A stretch of DNA of 64,000 nt, from NCBI GenBank assembly GCA_009841225.1, contig VXMF01000002.1:1-64000 (forward strand). Reading direction: 5' to 3'. A program made the position numbers and the translations under genes. The stretch comes from Terriglobia bacterium. GTDB taxonomy: Bacteria > Acidobacteriota > Terriglobia > Bryobacterales > UBA6623. The stretch's first letter is position 1. Each line of letters opens with the position of its first letter. The notes below the pieces were generated by a model. That model searched no databases. It was not told the origin of the DNA and saw only the letters and a program-made list of their open reading frames with translations. Of this stretch, positions 9,596 to 18,688 are shown piece by piece.

Positions 9596-10804
9596 ATGAG
9601 GAGGTTGAGCCCGACCCGAATTCTTGTCTGGCTGGTGCTTGCGGCCGTCGCCGCCGCCTTCGTGTGGGCCTTCATGCCCAAGCCGCTAGAGGTGGCGACT
9701 GCGGCGGTCGAGCGCGGGTTTCTGCGGATCACGCTGGACGAGGAAGGCCAGACCCGCGTTCGGGATCGCTATGTGGTGTCGGCCCCGGTGGACGGCAAGG
9801 TGCTGCGGATCGAGCACGAACCCGGTGACGCCGTCCAGGCCCGTTCCACGATTCTCGCTCGATTTCGGCCGTCACGGCCTGAGTTTCTGAACTCCAGGAC
9901 GCGGGCGGAGGCACAGGCTAGGGTCGCTCGGAGCGAGGCGCAGGTCGAGCGCGCTCGGGTTGATCTGGACCGTGCCAAGGCCGAGCGAGACCATGCAGAA
10001 ATGGAACTGGCGCGGCACGAGAAGCTGCATGCGGAGGGTCTCACAGCCGACAATCGCCTCGAATCGGCGCGCTTGCGCGCTGTGACGGCGCGCGATGCGG
10101 TACGGGCCGCCGAGTCGGCCATCGTAGTGGCAGAGTTGGAGCTCGAGCGCGCTCGTACGAGTCTGATCGAGGCCGGCGCTGCCGGCGTCGACCAAGAGGA
10201 CGTGATCATCCTGCGGTCTCCGATCACAGGCGTGATCTTGCAGCGCTTGCGCGAGAGCGAGTCCGTCGTCCCGTCCGGCGAGCCGCTCATCGAGGTCGGC
10301 GATCCCGAGGACCTCGAGATCGTGTCGGACATGCTCTCGATGGACGCCGTGCAAATTGACCCGGGTGACCCGGTGCTGATCGAGCAGTGGGGCGGCGAGA
10401 CGACCCTGCAGGGCGTCGTGCGCCAGGTGGAGCCGTTTGGATTCACCAAGATCTCGGCTCTTGGAGTCGAGGAGCAGCGGGTTAACGTCATCGTCGATTT
10501 TGAGGATCCGCGGGCTGCCTGGGAGGCGCTCGGGGATGGCTACCGCGTGGAAATCCGGGTCATCGTCTGGGAGAAGGACAATGCCCTGAAGGCGCCCTCG
10601 AGCAGCCTTTTCCGCAATGGGGATGACTGGGCGGTTTACGTGATCGACGAACTCTCCATGGCCCGTCTCCGCGAAGTCCAGATCGGCAGGCGCAACGCAC
10701 TCGAAGCCGAAGTGCTGGCTGGGTTGGAGCAGGGCGACCAAGTGATCGCCTATCCCGGCGATTCGATCGAGGACGGGATGGAAGTCATAGCTGCCGGCTT
10801 GTGA
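9596..10804 (+). CDS. HlyD/RND-type periplasmic adaptor
   Basis: 402 aa. One N-terminal TM (about 8-24) anchors it. A lipoyl-like half follows, then a long coiled coil (about 100-190; ERARVDLDRAKAERDHAEME), a second lipoyl half (SPITGVILQRLRESESVVPSG) and beta-barrel domains. Adaptors of this type bridge inner-membrane ABC permeases to an outer-membrane exit or to a periplasmic acceptor. It begins 3 bp after the permease and ends the operon; no TolC-like gene is in the window. Confidence 0.9.
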   Translation: MRRLSPTRILVWLVLAAVAAAFVWAFMPKPLEVATAAVERGFLRITLDEEGQTRVRDRYVVSAPVDGKVLRIEHEPGDAVQARSTILARFRPSRPEFLNSRTRAEAQARVARSEAQVERARVDLDRAKAERDHAEMELARHEKLHAEGLTADNRLESARLRAVTARDAVRAAESAIVVAELELERARTSLIEAGAAGVDQEDVIILRSPITGVILQRLRESESVVPSGEPLIEVGDPEDLEIVSDMLSMDAVQIDPGDPVLIEQWGGETTLQGVVRQVEPFGFTKISALGVEEQRVNVIVDFEDPRAAWEALGDGYRVEIRVIVWEKDNALKAPSSSLFRNGDDWAVYVIDELSMARLREVQIGRRNALEAEVLAGLEQGDQVIAYPGDSIEDGMEVIAAGL

Positions 10805-11044
10805 GCCGAACTCGGCCACAACCAGGCGGGCCCGAACCGCGGGTCGCGCTGCGGTCCCTACGCTAGACTACGAAGTGGAGCGGGCCGTCTGGCAGTCTCT
10901 CCGAAATTGACTCCCGTCGGCCGGATTCATCCTAGGAGTATCGATCAAGAGCGAGTTCGGCGGCTGACGGCCTCGCCGCCGAACCCCGACGCGATCCTCT
11001 CACATTCGGCCAGGATTCCCGCCAGACCATCAACCGATCCGCTC

Positions 11045-12220
11045 ATGTACGTCCGCAAGAGTCGCTTGCTCACCCCCGGGCCCACGCCGCTGCTGCCAGC
11101 AGCGGTGCGCTCGATGGGGGCGGCAGACTTGCATCACCGCACACCGGAATTCCGCGCGGCCTATAGCGGAGTCATCGCCGACCTGCACTACTTCATGGGC
11201 ACGGACAACGGCATCGCGCTGTTCGCCTCTTCCGGGAGCGGGGCCATGGAGGCGGCCGTTTCGAATCTGTTCTCGCCAGGCGACAAGGCGATCGTCTGCG
11301 CCGCGGGCAAGTTCGGAGAGCGCTGGGTGCAGCTGGCGCAGGCGTTCAACCTGGAGACGGTAGTGCTGTCCAAGCCGTACGGGGAGTCGGTGCTGCCGGA
11401 GGAATTGGAAGCGGCCTTGCGCCAGCATCCCGATGCCCGAGGCGTGTTCGTCCAAGCGACGGAGTCCTCGACAGGTGTTTCGCACGACGTGCGGGCCATG
11501 GGCCGGCTGGTGGCCGCGACGGATGCGATCTTCGTGGTAGATGCGATCACCGGACTTGGCAGCAGCGTCCTTGAGATTGACGAGTGGGCATTGGATGTCG
11601 TGGTCGGCGGGTCCCAGAAATCCCTGATGATTCCTCCCGGCCTGGCGTACTGCTCTGTCAGCGAAAAGGCGCTCCAACGCGCCGAGACTGCAACCAACCC
11701 TAACTTTTACTTTAATTTGCGCAAGCACGTTGAGGCGGGGCCCAAGGGTGATTCCCCGTGGACACCGGCATCGTCTCTGCTTCTGGGCATGGCAGAGGTC
11801 CTGCGTTACATCCGCGAACTCGGCCGCGATCAGCTAGTTCGGAACGCACAGTTACTAGCGCGTGCCACCCGCGAGTCCGCACAGGCCCTGGGGTTGGAAT
11901 TGTTTGCCCGGAACGCGATTCCGGCCGGGGCGGTCACGGCCATCCGGGCTCCCGACGGATTGGATTCGGGCCAGATCGTGCGCGCCTACAAGGACCGCTT
12001 CGAGGCCGTCATCGCCAACGGTCAGGGCTCGATGAAAGGGCAGATCTTTCGTTTCGCCCACTTGGGCTATTTCGATTTCCACGACTTGTTCGCGACCATT
12101 GCCGAACTGGAGATCATCCTCCACAAGCTCGGCCGCGAGGTGGAGTTCGGCGTCGGCGTGCAGGCAGCTCAGGCGGTGTACCTTGATGCGCTGGGCGCAG
12201 CGGACGGAGGCCAGGGATGA
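11045..12220 (+). CDS. Class V aminotransferase (serine-glyoxylate/phosphoserine type)
   Basis: 391 aa from the ATG at 11045, which gives MYVRKSRLLTPGPTPLLP, the usual start of this PLP-dependent family; an in-frame extension upstream is not family-like. The PLP lysine is K192 in GGSQKS. Homologues are annotated as alanine/serine-glyoxylate aminotransferases. Because its last 4 bases overlap the start of serA (ATGA), it most likely supplies the phosphoserine aminotransferase step here. No classical serC or serB is present in the window. A TAGACT box lies at about 10864, leaving a leader of about 180 nt. Confidence 0.85.
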   Translation: MYVRKSRLLTPGPTPLLPAAVRSMGAADLHHRTPEFRAAYSGVIADLHYFMGTDNGIALFASSGSGAMEAAVSNLFSPGDKAIVCAAGKFGERWVQLAQAFNLETVVLSKPYGESVLPEELEAALRQHPDARGVFVQATESSTGVSHDVRAMGRLVAATDAIFVVDAITGLGSSVLEIDEWALDVVVGGSQKSLMIPPGLAYCSVSEKALQRAETATNPNFYFNLRKHVEAGPKGDSPWTPASSLLLGMAEVLRYIRELGRDQLVRNAQLLARATRESAQALGLELFARNAIPAGAVTAIRAPDGLDSGQIVRAYKDRFEAVIANGQGSMKGQIFRFAHLGYFDFHDLFATIAELEIILHKLGREVEFGVGVQAAQAVYLDALGAADGGQG

Positions 12221-13800
12221 AGGTCTTAGTCGCCGATGCAGTGGACACGGCAGCGATCGAGACACTTCGAGCGGAAGAGGCGTTTGATGTCGTCGTCTCG
12301 AATCCGGCCGAGTACGAGTCGCACTTGGAAGGTGCGGAGGCGCTAATCGTACGGAGCGCTGTCAAGGTCACGGCAGCTGTCATGGACCGTGCGCCCCACC
12401 TGCGGGTGATCGGCCGCGCCGGAGTGGGCGTCGACAACATCGACCGCGACGAGGCTACCAAGCGCGGCATCGTAGTGATGAATACTCCCGGTGGCAATGC
12501 GACCGCGGTCGCCGAGCATACGTTGGCACTCATGCTGTCGCTGGCCCGTTCCGTGCCAGCCGCCAACGCGTCGACCAAGGCCGGTCGTTGGGAGCGCAAG
12601 AGGTTTCAGGGAAACGAGGTCTTTGGCAAGACCCTCGGGATTATCGGATTCGGCGGCATCGGCAGGCAGGTTGCGGAGCGCGCCCGTCCCTTCGGCATGG
12701 AGGTGATCGCATACGACCCGTTCGTGTCCAGCGACGCGGCAAAGGGTTCCGGGGTGGAACTGCTCGAACTCGATGCGCTGCTCGCCCGAGCCGACTACCT
12801 GAGCTTGCACCTCTCTCTCACGCCGGAGACTGCCGGGTTCGTGAATTCTGAGCTGATCAGCAAGATGAAGGACGGCGTGCGGATCATCAACTGCGCCCGC
12901 GGCGAGCTGATCGATTCGGCGGCCTTGGACGCGGCCATCGAGTCCGGCAAGGTCGGCGGCGCAGCGTTGGACGTCTACGACCCTGAGCCGCCCGAGGACA
13001 CTTCCCTGCTTTCCCACGAGCAGGTCGTGGCCACGCCTCACATCGGTGGCTCGACGGCCGAAGCGCAAGCCAAGGTCGGGCTCAACATAGCGCTCCAAGT
13101 GCGCGATTTCCTCAAGTCCGGCGTGGTCGTAAATGCCGTGAACATGCCCTCGGTTAGCGCCGAACAGTACGGCAGGCTGGCACCTTACCTCAAGCTTGCG
13201 GAGCGATTGGGCTCGCTGGTGGCGCAGACCTCCAGAGGCCGACCCGTGCGTGTCAAGCTGACCTATTTGGGCGAGTTCGGCGAGACCGACACGGCGATGA
13301 TCCGCAATGCCGCCCTAAGCGGCATCCTGAACTGCTTCCTGTCGCGCAAGGCCAACCTGATCAACGCCTACCAGATCGCGCGCGACCGGGCGCTCGGCGT
13401 TTCCGAAGTCCGTCGTGGGCGGGCGCACTTCAGTGACTCTCTGAAGCTGGATCTCAAGACGGAGGACATCCACCGCGCCGTCGAGGGGGCTGTCTTTCCA
13501 GACGGCTCGCCCCGCCTGCTGAGCATTGACGGGATCTATGTCGAAGCGCCTCTCAGCGGGTCGCTCCTGTATGTGCGGAATCAGGATGTGCCTGGTGTGA
13601 TCGGACGCATCGGCACTGCGCTGGGCGAACAGGGCATCAACATCTCCGATTTCGCGCTCGGGCGTGGCGAGCAGGAGTCGAGCGACAAGCCGGCCGAGGC
13701 TGTGGCGTTGGTGCGCACGGACCAATCTCTGACGGCGTCCGTGCTGGAGGGTCTCTACCGGATGAACGCAGTTACCTTCGCCAAGGCGATCGAACTGTAA
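12217..13800 (+). CDS. serA: D-3-phosphoglycerate dehydrogenase
   Basis: 527 aa, the long three-domain type. The NAD-binding fingerprint is GIIGFGGIGRQVAERARPFG. Catalytic Arg is in NCARGELID, Glu in DVYDPEPPEDTSL and His in ATPHIGGS. An intervening (ASB) domain and a C-terminal ACT domain (about 455-527, QDVPGVIGRIGTALGEQGIN) follow, the usual site of serine feedback. It catalyses the first step of serine biosynthesis. Translational coupling to the upstream aminotransferase supports a two-step serine operon. Confidence 0.96.
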   Translation: MKVLVADAVDTAAIETLRAEEAFDVVVSNPAEYESHLEGAEALIVRSAVKVTAAVMDRAPHLRVIGRAGVGVDNIDRDEATKRGIVVMNTPGGNATAVAEHTLALMLSLARSVPAANASTKAGRWERKRFQGNEVFGKTLGIIGFGGIGRQVAERARPFGMEVIAYDPFVSSDAAKGSGVELLELDALLARADYLSLHLSLTPETAGFVNSELISKMKDGVRIINCARGELIDSAALDAAIESGKVGGAALDVYDPEPPEDTSLLSHEQVVATPHIGGSTAEAQAKVGLNIALQVRDFLKSGVVVNAVNMPSVSAEQYGRLAPYLKLAERLGSLVAQTSRGRPVRVKLTYLGEFGETDTAMIRNAALSGILNCFLSRKANLINAYQIARDRALGVSEVRRGRAHFSDSLKLDLKTEDIHRAVEGAVFPDGSPRLLSIDGIYVEAPLSGSLLYVRNQDVPGVIGRIGTALGEQGINISDFALGRGEQESSDKPAEAVALVRTDQSLTASVLEGLYRMNAVTFAKAIEL

Positions 13801-13804
13801 CGCA

Positions 13805-13857
13805 AGCTCGTAGACGAGCTCGGTTAACGTAGGCTCGGGCGGTCGTGCCGGCGACCG
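13805..13857. terminator. Tandem hairpins between convergent serA and rpmB
   Basis: Two inverted repeats fill the 72-bp convergent gap. One is AGCTCG/CGAGCT with a 4-nt loop (13805-13820); the other is CGGTCG/CGACCG with a 6-nt loop (13840-13857). Neither is followed by a clear T tract, so they may be GC-type terminators serving both strands. Confidence 0.4.
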
Positions 13858-13872
13858 TCTCGCAGTTGGCGG

Positions 13873-14109
13873 CTAGAACTTTACGCCGCGCTTCTGCAAC
13901 TCGTCCAAGACACGGTCGACGCCGCGGCGATTGATGACCTTGATGCCCTTGGCGCTAGTGCGCAGCTTGACCCAGCGCTTGCGGCGCGGCGACCAAAAGC
14001 GCTTGTCCTGAATGTTGGGCAGGAAGCGCCGCTTGGTCTTGTTGTGCGCATGCGAAACCCTATTTCCAGTCCGCGGGCGCTTGCCAGTAACTACGCAGAT
14101 TCGTGACAT
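13873..14109 (-). CDS. rpmB: 50S ribosomal protein L28
   Basis: 78 aa, full length. [20 protein letters not shown] and [12 protein letters not shown] are diagnostic of L28, and RVSTKGIK-type residues follow in the C-terminal half ([18 protein letters not shown]). It lacks the zinc-binding Cys pairs of the C+ form. AGGA lies 7 bp before the ATG. It is a structural component of the large ribosomal subunit and appears monocistronic here. Confidence 0.96.
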   Translation of the reverse strand: MSRICVVTGKRPRTGNRVSHAHNKTKRRFLPNIQDKRFWSPRRKRWVKLRTSAKGIKVINRRGVDRVLDELQKRGVKF

Positions 14110-14255
14110 GGTGTGGTCCTAGCGGACGGTAGCTTCAAAGCTCAAATACGCGCCAGCTGGGCGGCATACTGGCCCGAGGCGATAGACGTGAAGAACGGAA
14201 CGCCCTAGGCCAAGCATAGCACAAGCGGGACGCTGCAGTTGATCGAGTCTTTCGT

Positions 14256-15212
14256 TCACAAACCCTCACAAACGATCCCGTCATTGTCAGCGTCTCGCAA
14301 CGAATCGTACAGCGGCTCACCCCGCAGGATCGCGCTCACATCCGGGCAGTAGCGCCCGACGTTATCGCAGTTCGTACGATAGCCACCGGCCTCCAACGCA
14401 GCGATACATGCCGTCTGAGCGGCCTCCTGCAGGACTCTCGGATCACCGGGGATGCAGGCGACGTTGGGAAGGTGGGATGACACGGCCATTGCGGAGGAAC
14501 GGAGAGCCGCAGGGTTCTCGACCGTTTCGTAACACGCAGCGATTTCGAGCTCTCTTGTCAGAGCGTCAACGAACTCCGGGCGGAACGTCCAGTCCGCACC
14601 TTGGGCCAGCCTTGGGCGGAATACGTGATCGTCCGCACAGGCGTTCAGAACGGAGCGTAGCGCCACCTTCTCGTCAGAGTCCACGCTCAGCCCGTGCTTG
14701 GACTTGACGCGGACGGTCTGGGCCGCCCACCAGCAACGTGCGTGGTCTGTCAGGCTGTCGCGGAACAGAGAATTCTCGGCAGATTGCACGTCATGGACAT
14801 CCCTGTCACCCTTCGATGCGTTCAGCGATCCGGGCGCGAGCGTGAGGTTCAAGAAGTCCGTGGCGAAGCTAGTTCTCGCAGTCTCGCCCCTATCGCACAG
14901 GCCGGACTCGTCCGCCTCCTTGCGGGAAACGATGTGCTCTATCTGGACGTAGTGATAGTTCGGGAATACGACTCCGTCATACGGTGAGAGCCTCCCACCA
15001 TGAAGCTCAGCGATAGAGTCGTGCTTCCCCGCCCACGCAGAGGACGCTATGGCATCGACGGAGCATTCGGATTCGACAGAGACAGGCAGCCCGCTCAAAG
15101 CAGACAGGATGCGTGATCGGTTCCATTCCTCTTCCGAGGACTGCCCCAACAAAGTCGGACACAGAAAGAGGGCTCCCGCAAGGGTCCCGAGCGTCCGACG
15201 CAGCTTGGTCAT
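14256..15212 (-). CDS. Exported HNH-type nuclease with C-terminal Excalibur motif
   Basis: 318 aa from the ATG at 15212, chosen because it gives a clean signal peptide (MTKLRRTLGTLAGALFLCPTLLG). The core EHIVSRKEADESG followed by FATDFLNLTLAPGSLNASKG is the HNH/DUF1524-like beta-beta-alpha metal nuclease motif. The C-terminus DADNDGIVCEGL matches the calcium-binding Excalibur pattern (DxDxDGxxCE). Extracellular nucleases with this pairing are known in other bacteria and are used for nutrient scavenging or DNA turnover. It has many Cys, consistent with a secreted disulphide-bonded enzyme. An in-frame ATG at 15227 is an alternative start. Confidence 0.75.
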   Translation of the reverse strand: MTKLRRTLGTLAGALFLCPTLLGQSSEEEWNRSRILSALSGLPVSVESECSVDAIASSAWAGKHDSIAELHGGRLSPYDGVVFPNYHYVQIEHIVSRKEADESGLCDRGETARTSFATDFLNLTLAPGSLNASKGDRDVHDVQSAENSLFRDSLTDHARCWWAAQTVRVKSKHGLSVDSDEKVALRSVLNACADDHVFRPRLAQGADWTFRPEFVDALTRELEIAACYETVENPAALRSSAMAVSSHLPNVACIPGDPRVLQEAAQTACIAALEAGGYRTNCDNVGRYCPDVSAILRGEPLYDSLRDADNDGIVCEGL

Positions 15213-15411
15213 GTGGTACTGACACGACATGGTGCTGGGCTTTGTCACATCCAGCCAGAGTGTGGAAATCCTGCCTACTGGCACCGCTGCCGGCAGCTAC
15301 TCCGCCATCGCAACTGGGCTATTGTATTTGGCAAGGAACCCGACGCGCGGAATCTCTCGCTGATGCCACCGTTGGAGTGTAACAGAGGACATTCTCGTAT
15401 CATCCTGATGT
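15213..15411. other. Intergenic region, nothing recognised
   Basis: No reading frame with family resemblance and no convincing promoter. It separates the HNH nuclease from the tRNA-like element. Confidence 0.4.
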
Positions 15412-15488
15412 AGAGCTCCGGGGGAGATTCGAATCCGCATCTGAGCCACCGGCGGAGGCCGCTCAACCCTTTGAGCTAGCTGGCTCCG
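15412..15488 (-). pseudogene. Degenerate tRNA-like element
   Basis: The minus strand has a good D arm (GCTC-AAAGGGTT-GAGC preceded by TA) and a T loop TTCGAAT, in the right order and spacing for a tRNA. But the T stem has A:C and C:C mismatches, the anticodon stem does not pair, and only the outer 3-4 bp of an acceptor stem can form. No CCA is encoded. It looks like a decayed tRNA or a tRNA-derived integration scar. No integrase lies beside it. Confidence 0.4.
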
Positions 15489-15658
15489 CTCACTTCTATC
15501 GGGTCTGGGGGCACAAGTATCTAGCCGTCGTGGATATGAGTTTTGTAGCACACCGCACCGAGTGTCGACGTACTCTTGACTACTATGCCACTGTGCGGCT
15601 ACACCAGGGCCTGCGCATTGCGGCTTAGTCATGGGGCCGATCAGCTCGGACCAGTGGC

Positions 15659-16903
15659 CTACCGCTTGGACTGGGCCGGTCGCGGAAGCGCGAGCAGGAT
15701 CGGAAGCCCGAGGATCGGCAGCGCCGTAAAGCCCCAAAGCACTAGGTCGAGGCCGACAACGTCGGCAATCAGGCCTGCGACCGGGACGAACGCGATACCA
15801 GCCAGGCCCCAGCCGAAGCCCATCATCAGGGCGGCCGCGGTACCGGCCTGTGACGGCACTAATTCCCTTGCCATGACGATGTTGACAGGGATCGTGGATA
15901 GCAGCACCGTGCCGCCGGCGAACAGCGCGAGCAACGACAGCCAGCCCTCGGACACTAGGAAACACGCCAACAGGGGCCCGGATGCCAGGCAGGACCCGAC
16001 TATGACCTTGCGGCCCCCGATGCGGTCAGCCAGCGACCCGCCAAGGAAGGAACCAGCCGAAGTGCTCGCGAAGAATACCGCCAGCGCGACGCTCGAGGCC
16101 TTGAAGTCCGTGCCCCGGACTTGCACCATGTAGAGCGCTAGGTACTGTGCCATTCCGACCTGCACGATCGAGCGCAGGACCACAAACGCGTAGTGCGCGA
16201 GCAGCGGTCGCCGCTGCTGATGAAGCACTGCCCAGTCCACCCCCCGCCGTCTAGGTCCTGGACTTACCGCGGGTTGAGGCACGCGCCACAGCAGTAGCGG
16301 GCTGGCCGCTGCTACTGGAAGCGCCGCTAGCCAGAGGTTTTCGTAACCGAAACGGTCGATCACCTCGGCCAAGTAGAGCGGCCCCGCGCCCAGACCAGCC
16401 GTGCCAGCCGTAATGAAGACGGCGGTGGCAATGCCCCGCCGCGGGCCTCCCAGGTGACCAGCTTGGCTGGTACTGTGCGGATGGAACGCCGCCACTCCCA
16501 TCCCGCCGAGCAGTAGCAGCACGACCACGCCGGAGAATCCCGTAGCCAGCGAAGTGGCTGTCAGAAAGGCCGCTGCAGCGAGCGGGCTGAGCACCGTGAA
16601 CAGGCGGCTGTGTAACCGGTCGCTGAGCAGGCCGAACGGCAGCTGCAGGACCGAAGACGCGAACATCCAGAAACCGCCCAGCAGCCCGGCGTGCGCGAGC
16701 GTCAGCTCGAAGCGGGACACCAGGATCGGCTGGATCGTCGGCAGGGTCGAGGAAAAGCAATCGACCGTGAAATGGGTGAGCAGCAGGAGCAGGAACGCTT
16801 CGCGCGTCCGCCCGGCAGATCTCGCGGGCAGGGCTGCGACGGGGGCGGCCTCGCCGGAGTACGTGCCGCCAAGTTCAGATGCAACTGGGTTGTGCTTGAT
16901 CAC
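15659..16903 (-). CDS. MFS transporter (fosmidomycin-resistance Fsr type)
   Basis: 414 aa with about 12 TM helices. LTHFTVDCFSSTLPTIQPIL and GGMGVAAFHPHSTSQAG are the Fsr-family signatures, followed by GxLSDR-like loops (PFGLLSDRLHSR and GGSLADRIGGRKV). Family members export fosmidomycin or other small molecules. A GTG start at 16903 is used; the first 30 residues are polar and the start could be further in. It stands alone between the tRNA-like relic and a HEAT-like gene. Confidence 0.85.
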   Translation of the reverse strand: MIKHNPVASELGGTYSGEAAPVAALPARSAGRTREAFLLLLLTHFTVDCFSSTLPTIQPILVSRFELTLAHAGLLGGFWMFASSVLQLPFGLLSDRLHSRLFTVLSPLAAAAFLTATSLATGFSGVVVLLLLGGMGVAAFHPHSTSQAGHLGGPRRGIATAVFITAGTAGLGAGPLYLAEVIDRFGYENLWLAALPVAAASPLLLWRVPQPAVSPGPRRRGVDWAVLHQQRRPLLAHYAFVVLRSIVQVGMAQYLALYMVQVRGTDFKASSVALAVFFASTSAGSFLGGSLADRIGGRKVIVGSCLASGPLLACFLVSEGWLSLLALFAGGTVLLSTIPVNIVMARELVPSQAGTAAALMMGFGWGLAGIAFVPVAGLIADVVGLDLVLWGFTALPILGLPILLALPRPAQSKR

Positions 16904-17005
16904 AGCTTTCGCTTACAGATCCCGCGGGCGCCGCGAGCCGTGCACCGCAGGTGCGGTGAGCGGCAGCCTTCCGCGGACGGCCGGATGAGTGCGGCGCAAG
17001 ACGCT

Positions 17006-17371
17006 CTACTGGGCGAGCTTGTCCCAGATCCCTGTGCGAAGCTCGCCCAAGCGATGCTCAGCCGCGTCGCGCACGTAAAGGTACTGATCCTCCTTGGCGA
17101 CGCGCTCGAGTTCGGTCACATCGGTCATGATCTTCACCGTCTTGCGGCGAATCTCCTCGTCATTCGATTCGCGCATCAGGCGCGCATAGTAGCCTTGCTC
17201 CGGCTCGAGCGAGCGCAGCTTGGCGAAGGCCTCGTGGCGCACGAACCACTCGCCGTCGGCCACCACGATATCGGCTAGCGTCTCAGGGTCCGAAATGTCC
17301 CCGATGGCCTCTATCCGCACGTCGGCGTCGGAATGCCTCCATTTCGGGCGGAACAGGTTCAGCAATCCCAT
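17006..17371 (-). CDS. Small HEAT-repeat-like protein
   Basis: 121 aa, no signal peptide. The sequence alternates short helices (DPETLADIVVADGEWFVRHEAFAKL; DEEIRRKTVKIMTDVTELERVAKE; YLYVRDAAEHRLGEL), each resembling a HEAT or PBS-lyase-like repeat with the usual VR-x-A pattern. Such proteins are binding scaffolds. It ends about 100 bp before the MFS gene and starts 30 bp after the sorbosone-dehydrogenase-like gene, so it may share that transcript. Function not known. Confidence 0.65.
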   Translation of the reverse strand: MGLLNLFRPKWRHSDADVRIEAIGDISDPETLADIVVADGEWFVRHEAFAKLRSLEPEQGYYARLMRESNDEEIRRKTVKIMTDVTELERVAKEDQYLYVRDAAEHRLGELRTGIWDKLAQ

Positions 17372-17401
17372 TCTGGCGATCCAAGCAGGCCGACGCCGAG
17401 G

Positions 17402-18595
17402 CTATTCGCCGTAGCTGACGCGCCAGATCTTGCGGCCGCCGTCGTCGCTGACCAACATCGAGCCGTCCTTGAGTTGCAGCAGGCCGACGGGGCGTCCCCA
17501 AACCTCCCTTTGGTCCTCGCCAAGCATCCACCCGCCGAGGAAGTCCTGCGGCCCTGACTGAGGCCTTCCGTCCTTGAACGGGATGAAGGTCACGCTATAG
17601 CCCGTGCGGACCGAGCGGTTCCACGATCCGTGAAACGCCAGGAACATCCCGCCGCGATACTTCTCCGGAAACTGCGTGCCGGTGTAGAAGAGGATATCGA
17701 GGACAGCGACATGCGCACCCAGCAGCACGTCGGGGTATAACGTCTTGGCCACCATGTCGGCGCCCGCGCCGTCGTGGCGCGGCTCGGCGTGCGGCCCGTT
17801 GTATGCGTAGGGCCACCCGTAGAACTCGCCCTGCTTGACGTTGACCAAGAAGTCCTCGGCAAGATCATCGCCGAGGCCGTCGCGTTCCTGCACCGCGGCC
17901 CAGATCTCCGAGGAGCCGGGATGCCACCGCAGGCCGATGATGTTGCGCAGACCTTCCGCGAATGTCTCGTGGCCGCTGCCGTCAGGGTTGTAGCGGTGGA
18001 GGGCGGCGCGGACTGGATCCTCGCCGAGGGCAATGTTCGAGCCCGAACCGACCGTGACGTACAGCTTGGAGTGGTCGTCGTTGAAGAGCAGCGAGCGCGT
18101 CCAGTGGCCCTTGCCATGTCCTTCGTAGGAAATGATCTCTTCGCCATCCGCCGCTGTCATGGCATCGGCGTCATAGACGAAGCGCTTGACTGACGTCGGC
18201 TCGGCTACGTACAGCCATTTCTCATGGAAGGCCAGGCCGTAGGGTCGATCTAAGTTCTCGATCAGCTTGCGCGTCGTGCCGTCGTGATGCACGTAGACAG
18301 TGCCGTCGGTAACATTGCGCGAGCCCGAGTCGCTAAATACCAGCTCGTCATTCGGGCCCAACAGCATGAAGCGCGGGCGCTTGAAGTCGCCGGTGATGTA
18401 TTCCTCGACCTTGAACCCCTCGGGAACCACCAGACTGGCGCCAGAGGGTTGGTCGATCACGTTCGGTCGGTTGGTCGCCGACTCGGTGTGGAACGGCTCC
18501 GGCAGGCCCTCCCAGTTGACCGGCTTGTTGTCCTCCGCAGCAGCGAGTGCCACCAGCAATACAGCGGAAATGCAGACAGTAATCCAGATGCGCAT
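17402..18595 (-). CDS. Exported sorbosone-dehydrogenase-like beta-propeller protein
   Basis: 397 aa with a Sec signal (MRIWITVCISAVLLVALAAA). The mature part is a six-bladed propeller of the PQQ-dependent sugar/L-sorbosone dehydrogenase family: GDFKRPRFMLLGPNDELVFSD, AEGLRNIIGLRWHPGS, EFYGWPYAYNG and HGSWNRSVRTGY. Family members oxidise aldoses or aldehydes in the periplasm; many relatives are uncharacterised. The start is supported by a TACGCT box 7 nt before the ATG, which implies a leaderless message. Confidence 0.82.
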   Translation of the reverse strand: MRIWITVCISAVLLVALAAAEDNKPVNWEGLPEPFHTESATNRPNVIDQPSGASLVVPEGFKVEEYITGDFKRPRFMLLGPNDELVFSDSGSRNVTDGTVYVHHDGTTRKLIENLDRPYGLAFHEKWLYVAEPTSVKRFVYDADAMTAADGEEIISYEGHGKGHWTRSLLFNDDHSKLYVTVGSGSNIALGEDPVRAALHRYNPDGSGHETFAEGLRNIIGLRWHPGSSEIWAAVQERDGLGDDLAEDFLVNVKQGEFYGWPYAYNGPHAEPRHDGAGADMVAKTLYPDVLLGAHVAVLDILFYTGTQFPEKYRGGMFLAFHGSWNRSVRTGYSVTFIPFKDGRPQSGPQDFLGGWMLGEDQREVWGRPVGLLQLKDGSMLVSDDGGRKIWRVSYGE

Positions 18596-18602
18596 GCCTT
18601 AT

Positions 18603-18608
18603 AGCGTA
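18603..18608 (-). promoter_or_regulatory. -10 box of a leaderless start (sorbosone dehydrogenase-like gene)
   Basis: TACGCT on the minus strand ends 7 nt before the ATG at 18595, so transcription should begin at or next to the start codon. No ribosome binding site can fit. Confidence 0.5.
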
Positions 18609-18688
18609 GCCGATTCCCAGCCGCTCGGCGCGTAGTTCCGAGTCTGGGCGAGCCCAAGTTGCGCGCTGGACCGGCTGAGGCGTCTAGG

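Noticed and set aside
15412..15488. A functional tRNA at this position
   Set aside because: Anticodon and T stems fail to pair and no CCA is encoded.
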